Assembly (NCBI RefSeq): GCF_009848505.1
Contig: NZ_WWDL01000002.1
Coordinates: 62,001-126,000 of the forward strand
DNA from: Muricoccus harenae
Lineage (GTDB): Bacteria; Pseudomonadota; Alphaproteobacteria; Acetobacterales; Acetobacteraceae
Reading direction: 5' to 3'
DNA length: 64,000 bases
Shown here: positions 58,372-64,000 of the stretch, in pieces
Position numbering within the stretch: the first letter of the stretch is position 1
How the letters are laid out: every line of letters starts with the position of its first letter
The notes under the pieces: model-generated
The model's database searches: none
Seen by the model: only the letters and a program-made list of their open reading frames with translations
What the model was told of the DNA's origin: nothing
Program-made: the position numbers and the translations under genes

Positions 58372-59163
58372 ATGCCCTCCTATGATCCGGTGACGGCACT
58401 CATGCGTGGGCTTGACGTGCTGCGTGCGGTCAACCGCCTGCCCTCGGCCGGGGTCAAGGATATCCATCGCCTTACCGGCATTAACCAGCCGACGGTGGTA
58501 CGCATGCTCGAGACGCTCATCTATGCGGGCTTTGTCATCCGCCACCCGCAGCAGCCGGTCTATCTGCCCACCGGAAAGACGCTGGAGCTTAGCGCCGGCT
58601 ATGTCCTCCACCGCGAGATCGGCATCCTGGCCACGCCAGTTCTGACGCGGCTACGCGCGGTTGTCGGATGGCCATCTGACGTCGGCGTGTTCGACGGCGA
58701 TGCCATGGTTGTCGCCCATACCAGCCGCGGCGAGGGGCGCTTCCTTTTCGAACGCCGCACCGGCTTCCGCGCGCCGGTCTTCGCCACCTCGTTGGGCCGC
58801 GCCTATCTGGCCTTCTGCGGCGAAGCAGATCGCGAGCGCGCACTGGCCCTTGCGGCCCGCTCGCCGGAGCCGTGGAACGCCCCGGCCCATGACCCTGCCC
58901 GGGCAGCGAAGGATTTTGCCGCCATCCGCGCGGCCGGCTATGCCGCGATGGATGAAGCCTATGCATCCCGGGAGTATGGCGGGATGGCCAGCGCCATCGC
59001 CGTGCCCGTCCTGGCCAGCGGCGTCGCGGCGGCGTCACTGAACCTGATGTACCTGCGCGATGCGATTGATCAGGCGGCGGTCGTCGAACGGTTGCTGCCG
59101 GTGCTGCGCGAGGCGGCCTCCGAACTCGGCGCCGCCGTGGCGGGCCTCAGCCATGCGGCCTAA
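58372..59163 (+). CDS. IclR-family transcriptional regulator
   Basis: 263 aa. The N-terminal winged helix contains GVKDIHRLTGINQPTVVRMLETLIYAGFV as helix-turn-helix, and the effector domain holds RTGFRAPVFATSLGRAYLAFC at about 125 and AAGYAAMDEAYASREYGGMASAIAVPV later. It is divergent from the CaiB-led operon and most likely controls it in response to the imported acid or its CoA ester. The palindromes at 58270-58301 are the obvious binding site. Confidence 0.92.
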   Translation: MPSYDPVTALMRGLDVLRAVNRLPSAGVKDIHRLTGINQPTVVRMLETLIYAGFVIRHPQQPVYLPTGKTLELSAGYVLHREIGILATPVLTRLRAVVGWPSDVGVFDGDAMVVAHTSRGEGRFLFERRTGFRAPVFATSLGRAYLAFCGEADRERALALAARSPEPWNAPAHDPARAAKDFAAIRAAGYAAMDEAYASREYGGMASAIAVPVLASGVAAASLNLMYLRDAIDQAAVVERLLPVLREAASELGAAVAGLSHAA

Positions 59164-59231
59164 CCTGCTGAGAGCAATCTCCCATCCCGTCCTGATCGTA
59201 GCGCCGCGGCCGGCATCGGGAGATCGGCTAA

Positions 59232-59249
59232 ACTCAGCTTCGGCTGGGT
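59232..59249. terminator. Seven-pair hairpin with UUCG loop
   Basis: ACTCAGC (59232-59238) and GCTGGGT (59243-59249) pair (one G-T) across a TTCG tetraloop. It lies between the IclR gene and the convergent DUF1127 gene and could end both transcripts. On the minus strand a short TTTA follows the stem. Confidence 0.45.
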
Positions 59250-59295
59250 CCGTGAGCCGGTCCACCTCGTCGGGCTGGCCCAGCCTGCCGCCCCG

Positions 59296-59562
59296 TCAGC
59301 GATAGCCGAGAGCCAAGGGCAGAGGAGCCCGACGGATCCGCGCCATGTCGAAGGGTGTCGATCGAACATCTGTATCTGTAAGCGTGCGGTCGTCCAGTGC
59401 CGCCAACTCGGCCGCGGCCCGCTGGTTCCGCCGATACCTGTCAAGGATGACAATCAGCCTTGTCCATGGCCCCGGCCGCCGACAGGGTGATGGCGCCTGG
59501 ATGGATTGAGGCGGCATCTGGCCATGGAAGGTCTCTGGTGAGCGGTGCGTGTGAATGTGCAT
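59296..59562 (-). CDS. DUF1127-family small protein
   Basis: 88 aa from the ATG at 59562. The C-terminal half, RLIVILDRYRRNQRAAAELAALDDRTLTDTDV, is the DUF1127 (YjiS-like) Arg-rich helix followed by ALDDRxLxDxxV. Members are small, basic and often RNA-binding or metabolic fine-tuners (for example SP/CcaF-type regulators in alphaproteobacteria). The first 40 residues are less ordered. A longer frame extends upstream to 59787 but the domain fits this start. It is a stand-alone gene with an unassigned T/C-rich repeat upstream. Confidence 0.7.
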   Translation of the reverse strand: MHIHTHRSPETFHGQMPPQSIQAPSPCRRPGPWTRLIVILDRYRRNQRAAAELAALDDRTLTDTDVRSTPFDMARIRRAPLPLALGYR

Positions 59563-59856
59563 CGCGGTTCCCCGTGTGGACCGCGCCTGGGGGCACCAGT
59601 AAGGGCGCAGGTTCAGGCTGCGGCGACATGTCCGAAGGGACGAAAAGGGAAGGGATGAAAAGGGTTGCCCCTGTAAGCGCATCCCAGGAGGGCGATGCAG
59701 CTGCCCCGCCGGTCCACGATGCTCCGGCCGCGCAACGCCCTCCTTCTTCTGAGTCGTCGCTGTCACCGCAGGGCAACGCTGGATCACGACAATGCCGTGA
59801 TGGCTGGCCGAGTCGGTCCGGACGGGCGATGATGCCTACCTCGGGGGGGAGGGCAG
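59563..59856. other. Gap with no clear gene, containing a short T/C-rich repeat
   Basis: About 290 bases between the DUF1127 start and the small Cys-rich gene. On the minus strand TCCCTTTTC occurs twice about 16 bases apart (59640-59670). Frames across it are low complexity. It presumably contains both promoters. Confidence 0.3.
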
Positions 59857-60150
59857 ATGAGCGACCACACCAGGGTCGAGGTCAGGAACCTCGCAGCTGC
59901 CTTCCAGGAGTGGTTTCGCCAGAGCGGGGTGGAATTCTGGGAGGAGTGCGACGCAGCCGAGGAGCTGGCCGCGATCGCTGTCGGCGAGGTGGAGCGGCTG
60001 AGGGCCGGAATCCGGGCGTTTCTGGAAGGCGATTACGACAGCCCTGGCTCTTATCGGCCCGATGACTGCCCGCATGGCACGCCTTATGACCAGGGCTGCG
60101 CCGCCTGCGACTGCGAACACTTCGAACGGCTGCTTGCGAACGAGGAGTGA
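59857..60150 (+). CDS. Small Cys-containing protein of unknown function
   Basis: 97 aa, with GGGGGGAGGGCAG just before the ATG, so translation is likely strong. The first 55 residues are an acidic, probably helical segment (VRNLAAAFQEWFRQSGVEFWEE). The C-terminal part has CPHGTPYDQGCAACDCEHFERLL, four Cys and two His that could bind a metal. No family is recognised. It faces the NIPSNAP gene 64 bases away. Confidence 0.6.
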   Translation: MSDHTRVEVRNLAAAFQEWFRQSGVEFWEECDAAEELAAIAVGEVERLRAGIRAFLEGDYDSPGSYRPDDCPHGTPYDQGCAACDCEHFERLLANEE

Positions 60151-60214
60151 GGCAGGCCCCCCACTTCGGGCGCTTGCCAACAGCTCGGCCTAGCTGCAGG
60201 ACCGTGGGGCGCCG

Positions 60215-60538
60215 CTACTCCTGCCAGGCGACTCGCATGAACGGCGCCGGCAGCAGAAGCTTGTTCTCCTGCGAAAGCACCATCGGGCGCACCTTGGCGG
60301 CATAGGCCCGCCAGGCCGGATCCGCCATTAGCTGAGCGCGGCGCTCGGTGCGTTCCGCCAGGTCCTCATAGGCCCACATATGCACCACCTGGTTCAACGG
60401 TCCGAACTCCGTGGCGTAATAGCCCACCATCCGGCCGAGGATGGGCTTCTGGATGGCCATGCCCTCCGCCTCGTAGGCGGCGATATAGGCGCCCGCCTGT
60501 CCTGCCTGCAGCGTGTAGATGCGTTCCTCGACGATCAT
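60215..60538 (-). CDS. NIPSNAP-family protein
   Basis: 107 aa alpha-beta dimeric ferredoxin-like protein. MIVEERIYTLQAGQAGAYIAAYEAEG is the standard NIPSNAP opening and MVGYYATEFGPLNQVVHMWAYEDLAERTERRAQLMADPAW is the conserved middle. Function of these proteins is not established; they are common beside sugar-acid and aromatic degradation genes. It is divergent from the GntR gene, sharing the operator-like elements at 60578-60602, and so may be repressed by it. Confidence 0.88.
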   Translation of the reverse strand: MIVEERIYTLQAGQAGAYIAAYEAEGMAIQKPILGRMVGYYATEFGPLNQVVHMWAYEDLAERTERRAQLMADPAWRAYAAKVRPMVLSQENKLLLPAPFMRVAWQE

Positions 60539-60577
60539 CGATCCTCCCCCGGAAAGGCTCTTGCGCCCCGCCTATTC

Positions 60578-60602
60578 TGGTAATACCAATCTGGTATGAC
60601 CA
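60578..60602. promoter_or_regulatory. Tandem TNGTNNNACNA operators over the GntR start codon
   Basis: TGGTAATACCA (60578-60588) and TGGTATGACCA (60592-60602) both match the FadR/GntR half-palindrome consensus TNGTNNNACNA exactly, 14 bases apart. The ATG of the GntR gene (60596) lies inside the second copy. Such placement predicts autorepression and control of the divergent NIPSNAP gene. Site identity comes from sequence match; occupancy is inferred. Confidence 0.7.
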
Positions 60603-61351
60603 ATTCTCGCGGCCGTCAAAGTGACATCTCCGAGGGCGCAGCCCCCGTCCTGGACGAGCGGGCCAATCTGATCGGCCGCCTGCTATCCTTCATTGCGCAG
60701 CGCCGCCTCGAGCCCGGGGACCGCCTGCCGTCCGAGCGGGAACTGGCCGAACGCTTTGCCGTCGGCCGAGGTGCCGTGCGGGAGGCACTGGCGGTGCTCG
60801 AGACGCTCCGCATGGTCGGGCGGCGCCCGAATTCCGGCATTTATCTGCGCCCTGTCGAGAAGCAGGGCTCCATCGAAGCCATCGTGCTGCAGGCCGAGCT
60901 CGGCATTCCGCTCACCGAGGCGGAGGTGCGCGAGGTGGTGGAGCTACGCCGCATCCTCGAGATGCAGGCGATGCGTCTGGCGGCCGAGCGCCGTGACGAG
61001 GACGACATCGCCCAACTGGACGCCATTCTGGCCGATGGCGACCGGGCCATCGCCGCCGGGGAGAACCTGGCCGACAATGATGCAGCGTTCCATCTCGCCA
61101 TGGTGGAAGCCACCGGCAACCACGTCTTCCTGCGCGTGGTGAACGCCTTCTACCTCATGTCCCGCAACCGTCGCCGTCATTACTTCGCCGACGGCACGCG
61201 GGCGCCGCATTCCCAGGCCCAGCACAGGGCCATGCGCGATGCGGTGGAGGCTGGTGATTCCGACCGTGCCGAAGCCGCAATGGGCGGGCATCTGCGCGGG
61301 GTTGAGAGTTATTGGATCGAATTGCTGGAGCGCCGCGCACGAAGAGAATGA
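60596..61351 (+). CDS. GntR-family (FadR subfamily, FCD) transcriptional regulator
   Basis: 251 aa. Winged helix with LEPGDRLPSERELAERFAVGRGAVREALAVLETLRMV at about 40-76; the FCD ligand domain follows, with the metal-site residues in NDAAFHLAMVEATGNHVFLRV and AQHRAMRDAVEAGDSDRAEAAMGGHL. No ribosome binding site is visible ahead of the ATG; leaderless translation from within the operator or an unrecognised start is possible. It sits between a NIPSNAP gene and a sugar-acid dehydratase-like gene, likely its targets. Confidence 0.9.
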   Translation: MTNSRGRQSDISEGAAPVLDERANLIGRLLSFIAQRRLEPGDRLPSERELAERFAVGRGAVREALAVLETLRMVGRRPNSGIYLRPVEKQGSIEAIVLQAELGIPLTEAEVREVVELRRILEMQAMRLAAERRDEDDIAQLDAILADGDRAIAAGENLADNDAAFHLAMVEATGNHVFLRVVNAFYLMSRNRRRHYFADGTRAPHSQAQHRAMRDAVEAGDSDRAEAAMGGHLRGVESYWIELLERRARRE

Positions 61352-61381
61352 CGCGTCGCCCACGAGGGGGAAACAACAAGA

Positions 61382-62521
61382 ATGAAGGTTACCGACGTCA
61401 TCTGCCATGTGCTGCAATCCAAGGTGGAGCAACCCTTCACCTCGGCGCGCGGCTGGCTCTACACCACGCGCGCGTCCTGCATCGTCGAGGTCAAGACCGA
61501 TGAGGGCATCACCGGCTGGGGCGAATGCTACGGCCCCGCCGCGGTCAACAAGACCATCATCGAGACCCAGTATCGTCAAAGGGTGATCGGCCGCGACCCC
61601 TTCGATGTCGAGGTGGTATGGGAGGACCTGTACAACCGCATCAAGGATTACGGCCTGACCGGCATGACGATCGCCGCGCTGTCGGGTATCGACATCGCGC
61701 TGTGGGATATCATGGGCCGCGCTGTTGGCAAGCCGGTCCACAAGCTGATTGGCGGAGCGCATCGCACCGAGGTCACGGCCTATGCCACCGGCCTGTACTT
61801 CATCGACATGAACAGGCTGGTCGAGGAAGCGGTGGAGGAAGCGCAGGACTACGCGTCCCAAGGATTCCGCGCCATCAAGATGAAGATCGGGCTGGGCGAT
61901 CCGAAGCTGGACCTGCGGCGCGTTGCCGCGGTACGCGAGGCGATTGGGCCCGGAGTGAAGCTGGCGGTGGATGCCAACCACTGCTTCACCGTGCCGCAGG
62001 CCATTCGCCTGGGCCGTGCCATGGAAGAGCTGGACATCCTCTGGTTCGAGGAGCCCATCAGCCCTGAGGATCATGACGGCTATGTCGAGGTCACGCGCGC
62101 GCTCGACATGGCCGTGGCCGGCGGGGAGAACGACTTCACCCGCTGGGGCTTTCGCGACGTGATCGCGCGCAAGGCGATGGACATCGTGCAGCCCGATGTC
62201 TGTGCTGCCGGTGGGATCAGCGAATGCCGCAAGATCGCCGCCATGGCATCGGCACATGGGGTGGAATGCGTGCCGCATGCCTGGGGCTCTGCAATCGGGC
62301 TGGCGGCGACGGTGCAGTTCCTTGCCGCCCTTCCGGATACGCCTCCAGCCTTCCGGCCGATGCCGCCCATGCTGGAATTCGAGCAGACGCCGAACCCGCT
62401 GCGCGATCATCTCGCGAAGGACCCGATCGTCCAGCGCGGTGGCATCGTGCGCGTGCCGGATGGCCCCGGTCTCGGCATCGAGGTCGATCTCGACATCCTC
62501 GCGCAATACAAGGTGGCCTGA
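61382..62521 (+). CDS. Mandelate-racemase-group enolase-superfamily enzyme
   Basis: 379 aa. KMKIG (the KxK base motif) at about 160, metal ligands Asp in AVDANHCF, Glu in LWFEEPISPED and Glu in AVAGGENDF, and a distal His in VECVPHAWGSAIG are all in place. These enzymes abstract a proton alpha to a carboxylate, giving racemases or acid sugar dehydratases (galactonate/arabinonate type). It starts 30 bases after the GntR stop and is followed two bases later by a 2-hydroxyacid dehydrogenase. The acid sugar is not identified. Confidence 0.9.
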   Translation: MKVTDVICHVLQSKVEQPFTSARGWLYTTRASCIVEVKTDEGITGWGECYGPAAVNKTIIETQYRQRVIGRDPFDVEVVWEDLYNRIKDYGLTGMTIAALSGIDIALWDIMGRAVGKPVHKLIGGAHRTEVTAYATGLYFIDMNRLVEEAVEEAQDYASQGFRAIKMKIGLGDPKLDLRRVAAVREAIGPGVKLAVDANHCFTVPQAIRLGRAMEELDILWFEEPISPEDHDGYVEVTRALDMAVAGGENDFTRWGFRDVIARKAMDIVQPDVCAAGGISECRKIAAMASAHGVECVPHAWGSAIGLAATVQFLAALPDTPPAFRPMPPMLEFEQTPNPLRDHLAKDPIVQRGGIVRVPDGPGLGIEVDLDILAQYKVA

Positions 62522-62523
62522 GC

Positions 62524-63522
62524 ATGCTGGTCGCGCTGACTGACCCCATCGATCCGAGCGGCGAGGCCGTGCTTCGCGCCGCCGGACATCAGGTGGAACT
62601 GCCCGGGGCAGACGGTCTTGGGCCTCTGCTCGCTCGCGCGGATGCGGTGGTGGTACGGCGCAAGCTGCCTGACGACCTCTCCGCCCGCGCGCCTCGCCTG
62701 CTCGCAGCGGTGCGGCAGGGTGTGGGCGTGGACATGATCCCGGTAGAGGACTGCACGACCCACGGCGTGCTGGTGGCTAATGTGCCGGGCGCCAATGCGG
62801 ATTCCGTCGCAGAATTCGCCGTGGCGCAGATGCTTGCCATCGCCCGCGGCGCCCAGGCCATGCATGCCGCCCTGCTGACGGATGGCTGGGACCGCGCGCG
62901 GACCCGCACCTCCACCGCCTTCGAGCTGCGCGGCCGCACCCTCGGAGTCGTCGGTGTCGGGGCCATCGGGACGAGATTGGGGGAGATTGCAGGGGCGGGC
63001 TTCCGCATGCGCGTGCTCGGCTACCGGCGCAATGCGAGCGCGCTCCCCCCCAGCATCGCCTATGCCGATCTCGAAAGCATCTTCGCCGAAAGCGACTTCA
63101 TCGCCCTGGCTTGTCCGCTGACGCCGGAGACACGAGGCCTCGCCTCGGCCGCTCGGATCGCCCTGATGAAGCCGGGGGCCTGGCTCCTCAACCTCGCGCG
63201 TGGGCCGGTGGTCGATGGCACTGCCCTGGTGGATGCCTTGCGCGACGGGCGGATCGGAGGCGCGGCGCTGGATGTGTTCGACGAGCAGCCACTCGCAACG
63301 GGCCATCCTCTGCGCAGTCTCCCCAACGTGCTGCTCACTCCGCATGCCGCGGGGCTGAGCGGCGAGGCGGTGGAGCGCATGAGCGTGGGTGCCGCCGAGG
63401 AGGTGGTGCGGATCCTGGCCGGCGGGCGCCCCCGGTCCTTCATCAATCCAGAGGCCTGGAAGGCATCGCGCAGGCGTCGCGACCTGCTCGGCCATCCGGT
63501 CCAGGAGGTTAATGCCGCATGA
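62524..63522 (+). CDS. D-2-hydroxyacid dehydrogenase
   Basis: 332 aa. TLGVVGVGAIGTRLGEIAG is the NAD loop, and the triad is complete: Arg in NLARGPVVD, Glu in DVFDEQPL and His in LTPHAAGLSG. This contrasts with the Glu-less relative at 6449. It overlaps the start of the downstream enolase-superfamily gene by four bases. It may reduce a 2-keto acid formed by the dehydratase-like enzymes around it, or oxidise a hydroxy acid. Confidence 0.9.
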   Translation: MLVALTDPIDPSGEAVLRAAGHQVELPGADGLGPLLARADAVVVRRKLPDDLSARAPRLLAAVRQGVGVDMIPVEDCTTHGVLVANVPGANADSVAEFAVAQMLAIARGAQAMHAALLTDGWDRARTRTSTAFELRGRTLGVVGVGAIGTRLGEIAGAGFRMRVLGYRRNASALPPSIAYADLESIFAESDFIALACPLTPETRGLASAARIALMKPGAWLLNLARGPVVDGTALVDALRDGRIGGAALDVFDEQPLATGHPLRSLPNVLLTPHAAGLSGEAVERMSVGAAEEVVRILAGGRPRSFINPEAWKASRRRRDLLGHPVQEVNAA

Positions 63523-64000
63523 GGATTTCCCGTGTCCGCGCCACCTGGTGCCGTGTTCCCATCCCTTATGAGCGTCAGCACACCAGCGACTTCGGCCGCG
63601 TCCCCACCTTCGACTCCGTCATCGTGCGGGTGGATACCGAATGCGGCCTGACCGGTTGGGGCGAGGCGAAGGCCGGTGTCGGCAGCGCCGCCGCCTGCGC
63701 CGGCCTCGCCGCCATCGTGAATGACGATTACGCGCCGCTGCTGGTGGGGCAGGATCCGCGCGACATCTCCCGCCTTTGGGACGTGATGTACAACACACCG
63801 CGCGAAGGATACGCCGTTGCCGGAGGCTATGCGCTGCCTCAGGTCGGGCGTCGCGGACTTTCCATTTCTGCCTTGGCGGGCGTGGATGTCGCCTTATGGG
63901 ATATCCTGGGCAAGTCGCTCGGCGTGCCAGTCTGGCGGCTGCTGGGTGGCAAGCGGGTCGAGCGCATGCCGGCCTATGCCTCGGGCGGCTGGGCGGATGC
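63519..64000 (+). CDS. Second enolase-superfamily protein, truncated by window end
   Basis: The ATG at 63519 overlaps the preceding stop (ATGA). The 160 residues visible, starting MRISRVRATWCRVPIPYERQ, form an enolase-fold N-terminal capping domain: SVIVRVDTECGLTGWGEAKAG, LLVGQDPRDISRLWDVMYN and GVDVALWDILGKSLGVPVWRLLGGK, which match the mandelate racemase/muconate lactonizing group. It is a paralogue of the 61382 protein; its active-site barrel lies beyond 64000. Function of the pair is unassigned. Confidence 0.85.
   Translation, partial: MRISRVRATWCRVPIPYERQHTSDFGRVPTFDSVIVRVDTECGLTGWGEAKAGVGSAAACAGLAAIVNDDYAPLLVGQDPRDISRLWDVMYNTPREGYAVAGGYALPQVGRRGLSISALAGVDVALWDILGKSLGVPVWRLLGGKRVERMPAYASGGWAD

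Noticed and set aside
59640-59670. Repeated AAAAGGG motifs as a possible CRISPR or tandem-repeat array
   Set aside because: Only two short copies with no regular spacers; too little to call an array.

Overview
The window looks like a chromosomal stretch from a very GC-rich (roughly two-thirds G+C) free-living proteobacterium. Several intact TctC/Bug-type tripartite-tricarboxylate receptors, CaiB/BaiF and NDP-forming CoA-activating enzymes, strings of ATGA/TGATG-coupled genes and strong GC3 bias suggest an alphaproteobacterium of the Acetobacteraceae (Roseomonas-like). That placement is inference from gene content and not from a marker gene. No rRNA, tRNA, CRISPR, insertion sequence or prophage was seen. 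Almost everything is transport plus catabolism of organic acids, aromatics, amino-acid derivatives and sugar acids.

Layout. (1) 417-2772: acyl-CoA dehydrogenase, SDR and MaoC hydratase in one coupled operon. (2) 2797-14266: a mixed cluster with an AroE-like/Gfo-Idh operon, a family-5 solute-binding protein, an enoyl-CoA hydratase/2-hydroxyacid dehydrogenase operon on the minus strand, a DppBC-type permease pair with a fused two-domain ATPase, a 3-oxoacid-type CoA-transferase and a second MaoC protein. (3) 14267-18472: an SD-occluding hairpin in front of a 33-codon ORF, two secreted proteins of unknown function, a Bug receptor and an MmgE/PrpD protein. (4) 18523-25836: LysR and a divergent operon with a threonine-synthase-like PLP enzyme, FAD amine oxidase, polar amino-acid ABC importer lacking its ATPase, and an argininosuccinate-lyase-like enzyme. 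(5) 25970-31836: secreted SNase nuclease, then a lower pathway for protocatechuate/gallate meta-cleavage products (PDC lactonase, GalB-type oxalomesaconate hydratase, CHA aldolase). (6) 31837-34603: a decayed Bug receptor, then PfkB kinase and glucokinase. (7) 34650-38051: nitronate monooxygenase, an AhpD/CMD protein and two sister SDRs. (8) 38078-42188 (minus): SMP-30-type lactonase, APH-like kinase, SDR and ACAD10/11-type acyl-CoA dehydrogenase. (9) 43248-58127 (minus): fourteen mostly overlapping genes from CaiB through a Bug receptor, an ACAD pair, enoyl-CoA hydratase, a Tyr-phosphatase, a PRISE-like reductase and a complete LivKGFHM importer to an NDP-forming acyl-CoA ligase; a divergent IclR regulator sits at the head. 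(10) 59296-64000: a DUF1127 protein, a small Cys-rich protein, NIPSNAP, a FadR/GntR repressor with tandem operators, and two enolase-superfamily proteins around a 2-hydroxyacid dehydrogenase; the last gene runs off the window.

How it fits together. Uptake (Dpp-like, His/Gln-like, Liv and several Bug receptors) is paired with CoA activation and beta-oxidation-like steps. The most interesting unit is the block at 38078-42188: lactonase + APH-like kinase + SDR + Asp-type ACAD are the separate parts expected for gamma-lactone/4-hydroxyacid degradation, the two catalytic domains being those fused in animal ACAD10/ACAD11. Other leads are the ASL-like/FAD-oxidase/PLP/ABC cluster (possible aminopolycarboxylate catabolism), the meta-cleavage lower pathway without a ring-opening dioxygenase, and the switch-like hairpin over a small ORF at 14352-14488.
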